Assembly (NCBI GenBank): GCA_026394605.1
Contig: JAPKXY010000022.1
Location: 1 to 53,668 of the forward strand
Direction: 5' to 3'
Length of the DNA stretch: 53,668 nt
From: Methanoregula sp.
Lineage (GTDB): Archaea; Halobacteriota; Methanomicrobia; Methanomicrobiales; Methanospirillaceae
The notes under the pieces were generated by a model. It was not told the DNA's origin, did no database searches, and worked only from the letters and a program-made list of their open reading frames with translations. Of the stretch, positions 7,445 to 16,114 are shown one piece after another; position 1 is the stretch's first letter; each line of letters opens with the position of its first letter. A program made the position numbers and the translations under genes.

Positions 7445-9685
7445 ATGAGCTGCATTACCCATCCCCTTATCCGCGAAGGCAGCATCGAGTCGAGAGAATA
7501 CCAGCTTGCGATCGCGATGAAGGCGCTGGACGCGAACACGATGGTGATCCTGCCCACGGGGCTGGGTAAGACCGCGATTGCGCTCCTTGTCGCCGCATCG
7601 CGCCTGTACAACGACGGGGGTAAAGTGCTGATGCTCGCACCCACAAAACCGCTTGTCGAGCAGCACCTCCGCTTTTTTGAACGCTATTTTCAAGTAAAGA
7701 CACCGGCTGATCCCGCCATGTCGCCGTTTGTCATGTTCACCGGTGAAGCGCCGCCTGCCAAGCGCACCGGTGACTGGGACCGGGCAACCGTCATTCTGGC
7801 GACACCGCAGGTGGTGAAAAACGATCTCATCGCCGGGCGGTACACACTCAACAATGTCACGCTCCTGATCGTGGACGAGTGCCACCGTGCTGTGGGCAAC
7901 TACGCGTACGTATTCCTCGCGCAGCGTTACCTTGCCACCGCAGGCAAACCACTACTCCTCGCGATGACAGCATCACCGGGCAGTGCTCCGGCAAAGGTTC
8001 AGGAAGTCTGCGGAAACCTCGGCATTGCACACGTGGAGATGCGGACCGAGAGTGACCCTGATGTCAGTCCCTACGTATACGAGCGCGATGTGGAGGTCGT
8101 CAACATTGATCTCCCCGCAGACCTCAAAGAGGCGATCACCTCCATCAATTCACTCATCGATAACCGGCTCGCGCTCCTTGCTTCACTCCATTTCACGGTG
8201 CCCAGACGGGAGAAACTCACCATGAAGGCACTTTCCGCTCTCAACGCCCAGATCCAGCAGCGGATCGCCAACCGCGACCCGCAGGCGTACTCGGCGGCGT
8301 CAGTCTACGCTGAATGCATGAAGCTGAAGCACGCGGTCACCCTTGCCGAGTCACAGGGCAGCGGAGTGCTCAAAGGCTACATCGCAAAGCTGGTTGCCGA
8401 AGGCACGGGCGCTGGCGGGAGCAAGGCAAGCCAGCGGCTGGTAAAAGACCCCACCTTCCGGGATCTCTTCGAACGCTCTCTTGCGTGGACAAAGGAACTG
8501 CACAAAAAACCCGAGATCACGCTCGCCCGTGTCCGTGAGCAGCTGGAATCGCACCCCGAAAGCCGGATCATCATCTTTGCCACGTACCGTGATACCGTGC
8601 AGCTCCTCGTAGATTACCTCAATAAAAACGGGATCGCGTGCGAGCGGTTCGTCGGGCAGGCAACAAAAGATGCGGAGAAAGGGCTCTCGCAGAAGAAACA
8701 GATCGCAGCACTGAGCCGGTTCCGCGAGGGCGGGTTTAAAGTGCTGATCGCCACGTCTGTCGGAGAGGAGGGGCTCGATGTGCCCTCCACCGACATGGTG
8801 ATCTTCTACGAAGCAGTGCCCTCCGAGATCCGCTCTATCCAGCGCAAAGGGAGGACGGGCAGGTCAGGTGCTGGTAAAATTGTAGTGCTCGTGACGAAGG
8901 GGACAACCGATGAAGTGTACCGGTTCGTGAGCCAGCAGAAAGAGAGGATGATGCATAAAAGCATGAGAACACTGGGCAGCAGGAATTTCCTCCCGCAAAA
9001 ACCGGTCCAGCTGGAACAGGCAAGCATTGAAGCGTTCACCCCGCAGGGCCCGAAGATCATCATTGATGACCGCGAGACCTCGTCAAAGGTGGTCGAGGTG
9101 CTTTCCGGCATGGGCGCCGCGATCCGGCTCCAGCGCCTCGAACACGGCGACTACGAGATCGGCGACCGTATCCTCGTGGAGCGCAAGACTGCCCGCGACT
9201 TTGTCGACACCCTGATTAACCGGGACCTTCTCGGGCAGGTGAAGGCGATGGCGGAAGCGGTGACGCGCCCGGTGCTGATTATCGAGGGCGGGGATCTCTC
9301 TACCCAGCGCGACATCCACCCGAATGCGATCAAAGGAGTGCTTGCCGCGCTCACGGTGGACATGGGAATCTCGCTGCTGTTTACCAAAGACGAGCAGGAC
9401 ACTGCCCGGATGCTCTTCGTGCTCGCTAAACGCGAGGAAGGTGAGCGGGGCGGCGGGCGCAAGGTCCACCCGCACAAATCGCACCGCTCACTGCGTGAAG
9501 AACAGGAATATATCATCTCCGCATTCCCCGAGATCGGGATGAAAAACGCGCGGCTGCTCCTCGCCCACTTCGGATCGGTTCAGGCGATAGCAAATGCGGA
9601 AATGGCGGATCTGCTCGCAATAAAAGGGATCGGGGAAAAGACGGCGCAGAAGATTGTTGACCTCTGCCGCCACCCCTACAGCTGA
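7445..9685 (+). CDS. hef: Hef: fork-structure helicase/nuclease (FANCM-XPF family)
   Basis: Processes stalled replication forks and branched DNA. The N-terminal SF2 helicase has Walker A PTGLGKT (37-43) and a DECH box (145-148). The second RecA domain with the QRKGRTGR motif VI lies near 460-470. An XPF-type ERCC4 nuclease starts near residue 536, with GDYEIG and the catalytic ERKTARD near 579. A tandem helix-hairpin-helix ends the protein (about 690-735). At 746 residues all parts are present, unlike lineages where helicase and nuclease are separate. It is coupled to glyS and its 3' end overlaps the opposing zinc-ribbon gene by ten bases. Confidence 0.96.
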   Translation: MSCITHPLIREGSIESREYQLAIAMKALDANTMVILPTGLGKTAIALLVAASRLYNDGGKVLMLAPTKPLVEQHLRFFERYFQVKTPADPAMSPFVMFTGEAPPAKRTGDWDRATVILATPQVVKNDLIAGRYTLNNVTLLIVDECHRAVGNYAYVFLAQRYLATAGKPLLLAMTASPGSAPAKVQEVCGNLGIAHVEMRTESDPDVSPYVYERDVEVVNIDLPADLKEAITSINSLIDNRLALLASLHFTVPRREKLTMKALSALNAQIQQRIANRDPQAYSAASVYAECMKLKHAVTLAESQGSGVLKGYIAKLVAEGTGAGGSKASQRLVKDPTFRDLFERSLAWTKELHKKPEITLARVREQLESHPESRIIIFATYRDTVQLLVDYLNKNGIACERFVGQATKDAEKGLSQKKQIAALSRFREGGFKVLIATSVGEEGLDVPSTDMVIFYEAVPSEIRSIQRKGRTGRSGAGKIVVLVTKGTTDEVYRFVSQQKERMMHKSMRTLGSRNFLPQKPVQLEQASIEAFTPQGPKIIIDDRETSSKVVEVLSGMGAAIRLQRLEHGDYEIGDRILVERKTARDFVDTLINRDLLGQVKAMAEAVTRPVLIIEGGDLSTQRDIHPNAIKGVLAALTVDMGISLLFTKDEQDTARMLFVLAKREEGERGGGRKVHPHKSHRSLREEQEYIISAFPEIGMKNARLLLAHFGSVQAIANAEMADLLAIKGIGEKTAQKIVDLCRHPYS

Positions 9686-10080
9686 CGCAGGATCTGGAGC
9701 GCCTCGATCCCGATCTTTGCCGCGTCCATCATTGTCAGGCACCGGTCGGGATCCACCTCTGCCCTGATCCGTACGCAGAGCTCATAAACCGTTGCCGCCA
9801 GTTCATCGGCAAGTGCTGCCGTGTCAGCGGGTAAAGGTGCGCCTGATGGTCCCTGTACCACTCCTGTGCCGGCGGGCTGGGATGGTGAGCGGGGTTTTGT
9901 TCCGCTCTGCGGTGCGTCGTTTGTACCCTGCTCGAGTTCGCGTTCATTACAGACGACGCAGAAGATCTTTTTCTTGTATTCAAACATCGGGCAGCCGCAG
10001 ACTTTGCAGGTCTTTTCGAGCATCTTTCCCCCTTTGAGGAGATACTCTGCCATGATATCGTCTTCCTTTTTTGCCGCCAT
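9676..10080 (-). CDS. Sjogren/scleroderma autoantigen 1 (p27) family zinc-ribbon protein
   Basis: This 134-residue protein has the family pattern: an N-terminal helix with [12 protein letters not shown], then a zinc ribbon (C25, C28, C41, C44), a Pro/Gly-rich low-complexity linker, and a C-terminal helical region. The archaeal family's function is unknown. An in-frame ATG lies 30 bases upstream (10110), but GGTGACC directly precedes ATG 10080, so that start is chosen. It is divergent from the UPF0147 gene and shares a short promoter region with it. Confidence 0.8.
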   Translation of the reverse strand: MAAKKEDDIMAEYLLKGGKMLEKTCKVCGCPMFEYKKKIFCVVCNERELEQGTNDAPQSGTKPRSPSQPAGTGVVQGPSGAPLPADTAALADELAATVYELCVRIRAEVDPDRCLTMMDAAKIGIEALQILRQL

Positions 10081-10157
10081 TGCGGTCACCGTCGCATCAA
10101 TATTTAACATATATATGTCGGTTCTACCTATTAACTACAGGTACGAGGTGTGGCGCT
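10081..10157. promoter_or_regulatory. Divergent promoter region (p27-like / UPF0147)
   Basis: The 77 bases between the two divergent starts contain AATATTTAACATATATATG (10099-10117), which reads as a TATA-type element on both strands. The plus-strand gene has GAGGTG before its ATG. Confidence 0.5.
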
Positions 10158-10421
10158 ATGCCGAACCCACAGAAGACGATCGACAACTGTATCCTGATGC
10201 TGCAGCACATCACGGAGGACAACACCATCCCGAGAAATATCCGGCGCGTGGCGGACGAGACCCGCCAGCTGCTGCAAAACGAGACCAAGGAGCTGGGCCT
10301 GCGTGCGGCGGAAGCAATCTCCAAGATCGACGAGATCAGCAACGACCCCAACATGCCGGTCCATGCCAGAACCCGGATCTGGCAACTGGTTTCGCAGCTG
10401 GAGACGATCCCGCTGGATTGA
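10158..10421 (+). CDS. UPF0147 family protein
   Basis: An 87-residue, wholly helical, conserved archaeal protein of unknown function. The family pattern is clear in [14 protein letters not shown] and in the segment around [14 protein letters not shown]. The start at 10158 is preceded by GAGGTG; longer upstream frames run into the neighbouring promoter and are rejected. Confidence 0.88.
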   Translation: MPNPQKTIDNCILMLQHITEDNTIPRNIRRVADETRQLLQNETKELGLRAAEAISKIDEISNDPNMPVHARTRIWQLVSQLETIPLD

Positions 10422-10465
10422 TCCCTACACTCTTCCCCATTTTTTATATTTCCGGTTATTCTTTT

Positions 10466-10555
10466 TTGTGTACAGAGAGCAGCGAAGCGGCATCATTATC
10501 TGAACAACTGGTTGTTGACGACGATCCGGATATCTCTGAAATATTCAGGGGGTAG
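10466..10555 (+). pseudogene. Possible remnant of a response-regulator gene
   Basis: In an otherwise gene-less gap (10422-10899), one frame encodes QLVVDDDPDISEIF followed by a stop. This matches the N-terminal beta-1/acid-pocket segment of receiver domains, which typically read VDDDPDI. No receiver core follows. It looks like the 5' tip of a deleted gene. The rest of the gap (10556-10860) shows no other convincing gene. Confidence 0.35.
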
Positions 10556-10863
10556 TTGGGGTGGGGATAATGACGCTCATGAGATAACCCGGACACGCTC
10601 ATAGTATGAGTGGGGGTTATTGGTGTTTGCGATTTTTAATCCTGGAAAATGTGATATCCCGGTTACCTTCACAACTCCCTGCGGGAATGTTAAAATCAAT
10701 ACGGATCCTCAAGGGTTCGCGCTGAGATTGTGGGGGCACGCAGGGATCCGAACACTTTGGTAAGCTCATGCGCCTCGACCGCATACATGGAATGCACTTA
10801 GATGGATATCGGAGACCTCTCATATATATTCCCTGTAGTATTCAGGAGACGTCCGCAATATGG

Positions 10864-10880
10864 TGGATAAATAGTATTAA
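10864..10880 (+). promoter_or_regulatory. TATA-type promoter of the flavoredoxin gene
   Basis: TGGATAAATAGTATTAA is centred about 28 bases before ATG 10900. With no good ribosome-binding site between, a leaderless or near-leaderless mRNA is likely. Confidence 0.5.
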
Positions 10881-10899
10881 TGCACATGACGGCAACGAC

Positions 10900-11478
10900 A
10901 TGGTCATGAAACAATCATTCGGTGCACGCACAATTGCGTATCCGTTGCCAGTCTTTGTCATCGGCACCTATGACCATGCCGGAAAACCCAACGCGATGAT
11001 CGCAGCATGGGGCGGCATCTGCTCTTCTGACCCGCCGAGCATCGCCGTTTCTGTCCGCCCCACGCGGCATACCTACAAGAACCTGATGGAAAAGAGAGCG
11101 TTTACCATCAGCATTCCATCGGAGAATTACATGGCAGAGGTAGACTATTTCGGGATCGCATCAGGAGAAGACCATGACAAGTTCGCAACGACCGGTCTCA
11201 CACCCGTGCGATCGACGCTTGTCGATGCGCCGTTTGTCAGGGAGTTCCCCGTCGTCCTTGAATGCAAGGTGAAAAGCAAGGTCGACATCAAGGCACACGT
11301 CCTGTTCATCGGCGAAATCCTCGATGTGAAGATTGATGAATCGGTCATTGGTTCCGATGGAAAGCCTGACCTTGCCAAAATCCGCCCGCTGGGCTTTGAT
11401 GTGCTGCGATCCGAGTATTATGCGATGGGTTCCGTTGTTGGAAAAGCGTTTTCTTCAGGAAAAAAGTATAGCCGATAA
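10900..11478 (+). CDS. Flavin reductase-like / flavoredoxin family protein
   Basis: A 192-residue FMN-binding split-barrel protein of the flavoredoxin type, moving electrons through bound FMN. Typical features are the N-terminal ARTIAYPLPVFVIGT strand, AMIAAWGGICSSDPPSIAVSV, and the RHTYKNL motif near the flavin phosphate. ATG 10900 (or 10906) is chosen because both match the family N-terminus and follow a TATA box; the frame opens at 10768 but the extra residues look non-coding. In methanogens such proteins are linked to oxidative defence, but the partner here is unknown. Confidence 0.85.
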   Translation: MVMKQSFGARTIAYPLPVFVIGTYDHAGKPNAMIAAWGGICSSDPPSIAVSVRPTRHTYKNLMEKRAFTISIPSENYMAEVDYFGIASGEDHDKFATTGLTPVRSTLVDAPFVREFPVVLECKVKSKVDIKAHVLFIGEILDVKIDESVIGSDGKPDLAKIRPLGFDVLRSEYYAMGSVVGKAFSSGKKYSR

Positions 11479-11582
11479 TATATCTTTTTTCGTTTGTCTT
11501 TGCAAGGGTTCGATGTGAATCCCCCGCACGGTAATAGTGGTTTCCACAGAATTTTTTTACCTCCCCCACAAAACAATTGTGT

Positions 11583-12137
11583 ATGACAACCGAATCCGAT
11601 GCAGTCAAATCGGTCGCGGGGCTGATGGCGCTCTCGGCACGCACAGCGCCAAAAGCGGTCGGCATCGACTCGATCGCGATCGAAGTCCTGACCGGCAAAG
11701 ATCAGACAAAACTTGCGCAGGAGATGATCAGGGACGGGGAGGCGCTGAAGCTCGACTTCTTCCGGATCAACGGCGAGAAAGTCAGGGTGAGCGACGCCTG
11801 CCTCCTGATCGGTGTCGAAGGCCGCAAGGGGCTCGGCATCAACTGCGGCGGGTGCGGGTTTGCCACCTGCGCTGAGATGGCAAAGGCAGCAAAAGCGAAA
11901 AAGAACAAGACACTCTATGCCGGACCGAACTGCGTCCTCAAGATCTCCGACCTGGGCATCGCGGTTGGTTCTGCAGCAAAGACCGCCAGCATCCACAATG
12001 TGGACAACCGGATTATGTTCTCCGCAGGCGTCGCTGCGCTGAAACTCGGGATGCTGAAAGGGTGCAGCGTCGCATACGGGATTCCCCTCAAGGCATCGGG
12101 CAAGAACATCTACTTTGATGTGCCGTTAAGGCATTGA
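11583..12137 (+). CDS. DUF2148 ferredoxin-like iron-sulfur protein
   Basis: A 184-residue conserved archaeal/anaerobe protein. The cysteine motif C88-GG-C91-GFAT-C96, followed by C117 in AGPNCVLK, can hold one [4Fe-4S] cluster; an additional C73 is present. Its role is unknown; electron transfer or redox sensing is inferred from the cluster. ATG 11583 is preferred to the in-frame TTG six bases upstream. An AT-rich stretch about 25-30 bases upstream suggests a leaderless transcript. Confidence 0.85.
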   Translation: MTTESDAVKSVAGLMALSARTAPKAVGIDSIAIEVLTGKDQTKLAQEMIRDGEALKLDFFRINGEKVRVSDACLLIGVEGRKGLGINCGGCGFATCAEMAKAAKAKKNKTLYAGPNCVLKISDLGIAVGSAAKTASIHNVDNRIMFSAGVAALKLGMLKGCSVAYGIPLKASGKNIYFDVPLRH

Positions 12138-12152
12138 GGCGCGTCAGCACCG

Positions 12153-12188
12153 ATGTGCATGACCACAGATGTCCGGTTCAGGCACTGA
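12153..12188 (+). pseudogene. Mini-ORF resembling the fused ends of the DUF2148 gene
   Basis: Fifteen bases after the DUF2148 stop lies a 12-codon ORF reading MCMTTDVRFRH. The preceding gene begins (counting its TTG) MCMTTE and ends DVPLRH before its stop. About 28 of 35 aligned bases match. It may be a tandem duplicate that lost its middle, or a coincidence. Confidence 0.25.
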
Positions 12189-12259
12189 ACGGGAAGGCAC
12201 CCTCAGGCAAGCGCGTGGTTATTCCTGTAAAAAAGACCCCGCAAAACAAAGAGCCCGGG

Positions 12260-12294
12260 ACCCGCCGGGTGCGTTCAGGGGCATTCTTTTTTTT
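12260..12294 (+). terminator. Probable terminator after DUF2148
   Basis: ACCCG-c-CGGGT (12260-12270) is followed by an eight-T tract at 12287-12294. It lies between the convergent DUF2148 and MBL genes. Confidence 0.5.
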
Positions 12295-12308
12295 ATGCAA
12301 TCCCGTAT

Positions 12309-12983
12309 TCAGGATAATGATTGCGAGAATGTTTTAACTTTTTCTGATGCACCGGATCTGAGTGGCGCACCGTGTCCACAGAGGAGGATATCGAAATCAA
12401 GTGCGGCGATCTTTTTTATCGATTGCTCTGCCTGATCCATGTTCGGTGTGAACTGGGGGGGTGGTCCTTGGAGTTTTCCATCAACAAATCTCAACGTGTC
12501 ACCGGCAAACAAGAGCTTGAATTTCGGATCATACAGGCAGATACTTCCGGACGTATGCCCGGGAGTGTGAATGCAGACGAGGCCGGCAATCCGGTCATTG
12601 TCATGGAGCAGGATATCGGGTTGGACGGGCTTATATTTGAGAAAAATCTTAAACATCCTGTAGAGTACTCCCCAAAACCCCCCCGGTACAGGCATGGGTG
12701 TTATGCCTGAGACATAATCCGCGTCATTTTCGTGGATTACTACCTTCGCACCGGTGGCATCCCAGAGCTCATACGCACTCCCGGTATGATCAAGGTGGTA
12801 ATGCGTCAGGATGATGGTTTCAATGTCCGAGGGGATACTGCCAAGGGTATCGTGAACATACGCGAGGATTTTTTTGCTGTTATTCGGTAGTCCTGTATCG
12901 ATGAGGACCAGCCCGTCGCCCATGATAATATAGCAGTTCCCGTTGACGCCCTCGATCTGGTGGACACCCGGAATAATTTCCAT
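12309..12983 (-). CDS. MBL-fold metallo-hydrolase
   Basis: A 224-residue metallo-beta-lactamase-fold hydrolase. The metal site is complete: H61-x-H63-x-D65-H66 in THYHLDH, H143 in TPGHTSGS, D162 in FAGDTL, and H204 in CGHGAP. The substrate cannot be read from the sequence; relatives hydrolyse thioesters or phosphodiesters. No flavodiiron C-terminal domain follows. The start has a TATA box about 35 bases upstream and no strong ribosome-binding site. Confidence 0.9.
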   Translation of the reverse strand: MEIIPGVHQIEGVNGNCYIIMGDGLVLIDTGLPNNSKKILAYVHDTLGSIPSDIETIILTHYHLDHTGSAYELWDATGAKVVIHENDADYVSGITPMPVPGGFWGVLYRMFKIFLKYKPVQPDILLHDNDRIAGLVCIHTPGHTSGSICLYDPKFKLLFAGDTLRFVDGKLQGPPPQFTPNMDQAEQSIKKIAALDFDILLCGHGAPLRSGASEKVKTFSQSLS

Positions 12984-13010
12984 GGTTGTTCAGCACTGCA
13001 TATGACACGG

Positions 13011-13024
13011 GGGGTATATAATTT
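13011..13024 (-). promoter_or_regulatory. TATA box of the MBL hydrolase gene
   Basis: Read on the minus strand this is AATTATATACC, about 35 bases before the start at 12983. Confidence 0.55.
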
Positions 13025-13031
13025 TCTCTGA

Positions 13032-13057
13032 ACACTTTGGAAGTGTCCTCTTTTTTT
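13032..13057 (+). terminator. Orphan hairpin plus T-tract
   Basis: ACACTT-tgg-AAGTGT (13032-13046) is followed four bases later by seven Ts (13051-13057). It has the form of a plus-strand terminator, yet no plus-strand gene precedes it between 12138 and 13031. The remainder of the 12984-13320 gap shows only an A-tract at 13206-13213, which would be a T8 terminator for the minus-strand CorA-like gene. Confidence 0.4.
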
Positions 13058-13320
13058 AATGGTGGATTGCCTTAAAAAACCCTGTTATTTGTTTGATTGC
13101 ATGCACGCAAAGTTCCGGTATGACCCGTAAAAAATATTGTACATCTGTACGGCAAATTCATCACGTTCATCAGGAAAAAAGGGCAGGACGGATGATTCGA
13201 TTTTAAAAAAAATGGGAATTGCTGCCGGGGGTTTGGTGGAACTATTATTGTGGCGTGTCGTTACTCGCTCCTCCTCCTCAGTGCATCGATCGGGTCCATG
13301 TTCCCGCCATGGGATCGAAC

Positions 13321-14397
13321 TCACTCCTCCTCGTCCCGTTGTTTCCACACATGCAGCACCCATAAGAACGACACTGCCGTCGCGATCAGGGTCGAGGCGA
13401 TGAGCATTGGCATGTACCACCACTGCGCCGCCATCTTCCCCTCCATGACCCCGCTGCCGGCAATCGTCGCGAGCGTGTTCGGGACCAGAAATGCCGTGCC
13501 CAGCACGGTGAGATACGCGGTGACAAGCGCGAACCGGTTGTTCAGGCTCTGGAGCTGGTTGTTGTAGATGCTCTGCATCACTTCGAGACCGGAGGCGAGC
13601 ATGGTTGACATCTGCTCGGAGAGCCCGATGTGCCGGTCGATGTTGTCCGAGAGCATGCCGATCCGTCCTAACAGCCGCTCATCGTTACTGATCAGGTCGG
13701 AATCCCCGTAGCGCAGCGACTCGATCACGTCTTTTGTCGCCCAGAGAACGTTTAGGTAATCGATCAGGACGTGCTTCATCCGGTAGATGTTGTGGGCAAC
13801 CTTTCTCTTGCTCACCTTCTCCTCGATCAACGACTTGCTGATCTCGTCCCCGTGCGTCTCGATCTCGCGCAGGTACTCGAAGTTGTGGTCATTGTTCTCG
13901 TCAATCAGCCGCTCTAAAAGCAGGGTAATGCGGTCGGCGGTGCTCCCGGCTTCCATCCTTTTAAAGACCTGCGGCGCATACCGCGACAGGCGCAGCAACC
14001 GGTTGAGCTCGATACTGTGGACGGTAAAAACCACGTTGTCCCTGATCAGGATGATCAGGGAGTGTACCTTCATCTTCTCGTTCTTCATTGAAACCGCGGG
14101 AAGCATGATGCCCAGTTCCATATCGTGATCCTCGTACGCTGAATAAAAACCCCCCACAAGTTTCGATACCGGGATCTTGGAAAAACCGCCTGCCAGAGCG
14201 GCGGCTTCAAACGCTTTTTCATGCTCTTCTGCTGTCCAGTCGATCCATGCGATGCTCGCATCTTTCAGAGCGCCGACATACTCCTCGAGCGTCCGGTCGG
14301 TCAGCCGGTCGACTTGCCCATCCTTGTGCAGGATAATGCAGAAGTTTGAGACCTGCGGTGCGGGCACCGCACTCTGCTCCAATGGTATGTTCTCCAT
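13321..14397 (-). CDS. CorA-like divalent cation transporter family protein
   Basis: A 358-residue protein with the CorA architecture: an N-terminal alpha/beta cytoplasmic domain, a long helical stalk (about 160-290), and two C-terminal membrane helices near 280-300 and 325-350. The conserved GMN pore motif after the first membrane helix is absent; the position reads LVPNTLAT. Ion selectivity is therefore uncertain. It lies beside a probable magnesium-handling operon on the same strand, with its own promoter space upstream (14398-14579). Confidence 0.85.
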   Translation of the reverse strand: MENIPLEQSAVPAPQVSNFCIILHKDGQVDRLTDRTLEEYVGALKDASIAWIDWTAEEHEKAFEAAALAGGFSKIPVSKLVGGFYSAYEDHDMELGIMLPAVSMKNEKMKVHSLIILIRDNVVFTVHSIELNRLLRLSRYAPQVFKRMEAGSTADRITLLLERLIDENNDHNFEYLREIETHGDEISKSLIEEKVSKRKVAHNIYRMKHVLIDYLNVLWATKDVIESLRYGDSDLISNDERLLGRIGMLSDNIDRHIGLSEQMSTMLASGLEVMQSIYNNQLQSLNNRFALVTAYLTVLGTAFLVPNTLATIAGSGVMEGKMAAQWWYMPMLIASTLIATAVSFLWVLHVWKQRDEEE

Positions 14398-14554
14398 TCC
14401 TCTTTCCTCGTGGTGTGTCCTTCAGGGTGGAGTAGTTCTCCGGTGTAGGATGGTGTGCCAGGAAGGTAATAAGGTGTGTTTGCCCGGCCCCATACACCGG
14501 TTGCGGTCTGCGTTTCCGTTAGGTATGCCCTGGTTCCTTGAACACACAACCCGG

Positions 14555-14579
14555 TAAAAAAATGTTGATTCAGATTTTT
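14555..14579 (-). terminator. T-tract after the PRC/MgtE-N/CBS gene
   Basis: The plus strand has A-tracts and T-tracts here; on the minus strand seven Ts (14555-14561) follow the gene's stop by about 20 bases, the usual archaeal termination signal. Confidence 0.4.
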
Positions 14580-15863
14580 TTACTCAAGGAAATGATGGGT
14601 CAGGTTCATTACGTCACGGTATGGGATGACGCCGAGCAGCCGGTTCTTTTCATCGGTCACGGGGATTGCCCGGAAATCGTACCGGGCAAAGTTCTGCGAT
14701 GCCTCCTTGAGTGTGCTCTCGGTTGAGAGACTGATCACGTTCTCGACCATGATCTCTTTGAGGAGCGCCTTGTCATCAGCTTGTAACAATTCCTTTAAAT
14801 CGATGACGCCGAGCAGGGTATCCTGTTCGCCGACGACATAGATATACATGATAACATCTTTGTCCCGGGCATGCCGGGGGTAATCGTTCTGGACATACTC
14901 AACCGTTGTTTGTGGCGAAAATTTCAGGATCTTCTGCGTGGTATAATGGATGACTTTCTCTTCCTGTTTTTCGAGAATGGAATGAAGCTTTTTTGCATTT
15001 TCATAATTGATCGCTTCAAGGATCGCATTGGCTTCAGCATGGGGGAGCACGGAAAGGATATCCGCCGCCTGCCCCGGCGTCATGTCGTTGATCAGCTGGA
15101 CGACTTTCTCCTTGCTTAAGGATGCAATGATATCCCGCTGGATTGTGGGCTCGATCTCTTCAAGGGTGTCGGATGCATGCTCGTGGTCGAGCGAAGAGAA
15201 GATCATGACCCTTTGTTCGTGGTCGAGCTCCTCGAGAATATCGGCGAGGTCCACCGGGTGGATGTCAGCGAGACGCTCTTTGAGTACCTTGAGCTTGACG
15301 TCACCTTTGAAACTGCTTATGGGGGATGGGAGCGGCTGGATATACATCCACGAGATGGACTCCTCGCTTTTTTTATTGTTGGGATTGTAGAGGATGTTTG
15401 CAAAAAATCCCAGACCGAGGCGGCGGAGCCGGGCGTATTTACTCGTATCGACTTCGGTCACGTACAGTTTGTTGTTCCGCTCAACAAGCCGGATGTCATA
15501 GACCACTTCGACTTCAGAATCCTCAATGTCAAGTACTTTTTTGTCAAGGATATGATCACGCAACAGGATCGCATCGTCCGGGGGCGCACCTTCAAATTTT
15601 TTCAACTCGTCAATATCGATGACACAGATCCCGTATGCGATCGTTTTTACCCGCTCTGACGGCACAAGGAGCGAGGAATCGCCGAACGGGCGGGAAACAA
15701 CGAGAAATTTTACCTCGGGAAGTTTACCCGTTTCAACAATTACCATATCGGATAGCGTCCCGATCTTTTTTCCGCGCAGGAGCACCATTGCCCCCAGAAG
15801 ACCGCTTAACAGGAATTCCTGATTCGGTTTTGTTGTTTTTTCAGTTCCTGTTTCATTTACCAT
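14580..15863 (-). CDS. Soluble PRC-barrel / MgtE-N / CBS-pair protein
   Basis: A 427-residue cytoplasmic protein. A PRC-barrel-like region spans about 18-160. An MgtE intracellular N-domain (about 185-300) has the repeated DLADILEEL and DIIASL pattern. A CBS pair fills about 300-427. It lacks the MgtE membrane domain, so it is likely a sensor or regulator, not a channel. In MgtE these domains sense magnesium and gate the pore. Here the partner is probably the Nramp-like transporter encoded upstream in the same operon, with a small membrane protein between them. Confidence 0.88.
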   Translation of the reverse strand: MVNETGTEKTTKPNQEFLLSGLLGAMVLLRGKKIGTLSDMVIVETGKLPEVKFLVVSRPFGDSSLLVPSERVKTIAYGICVIDIDELKKFEGAPPDDAILLRDHILDKKVLDIEDSEVEVVYDIRLVERNNKLYVTEVDTSKYARLRRLGLGFFANILYNPNNKKSEESISWMYIQPLPSPISSFKGDVKLKVLKERLADIHPVDLADILEELDHEQRVMIFSSLDHEHASDTLEEIEPTIQRDIIASLSKEKVVQLINDMTPGQAADILSVLPHAEANAILEAINYENAKKLHSILEKQEEKVIHYTTQKILKFSPQTTVEYVQNDYPRHARDKDVIMYIYVVGEQDTLLGVIDLKELLQADDKALLKEIMVENVISLSTESTLKEASQNFARYDFRAIPVTDEKNRLLGVIPYRDVMNLTHHFLE

Positions 15864-15884
15864 ATACTGTCACCCTTTTCTCAC

Positions 15885-16088
15885 TCACTGCAGCATCGTC
15901 CAGAATTTATACCCGAGCAGGATCACAAGAACGATCAGGTACAGGCGGAGCATCAGCAGGACAAATTTCACGGTGCGCGACATCGTGATCCGTGGCGTCG
16001 CATATTTCCGGTTGATATCGCGTATCTTTTCCAGCCACCCATGGACGACCATCATCATCCGCCCCCCCGCCACCGTTCCGATGGTCAT
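15885..16088 (-). CDS. Small single-span membrane protein of the Nramp-like operon
   Basis: A 67-residue protein with a basic N-terminal half and one hydrophobic helix near 41-62. ATG 16088 is chosen because GGAGGTGTG lies just upstream; the longer open frame antisense into the transporter gene is a shadow. It sits between the Nramp-like gene and the PRC/MgtE-N/CBS gene with gaps of about 20-26 bases. It may be an accessory subunit. No family is recognised. Confidence 0.65.
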   Translation of the reverse strand: MTIGTVAGGRMMMVVHGWLEKIRDINRKYATPRITMSRTVKFVLLMLRLYLIVLVILLGYKFWTMLQ

Positions 16089-16114
16089 CGTGCACACACC
16101 TCCATACCAATCAC

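Noticed and set aside
9821-10555. 244-residue plus-strand frame
   Set aside because: It is antisense to the p27-like gene and out of frame with UPF0147; only its last 30 codons (receiver-like) are of interest.
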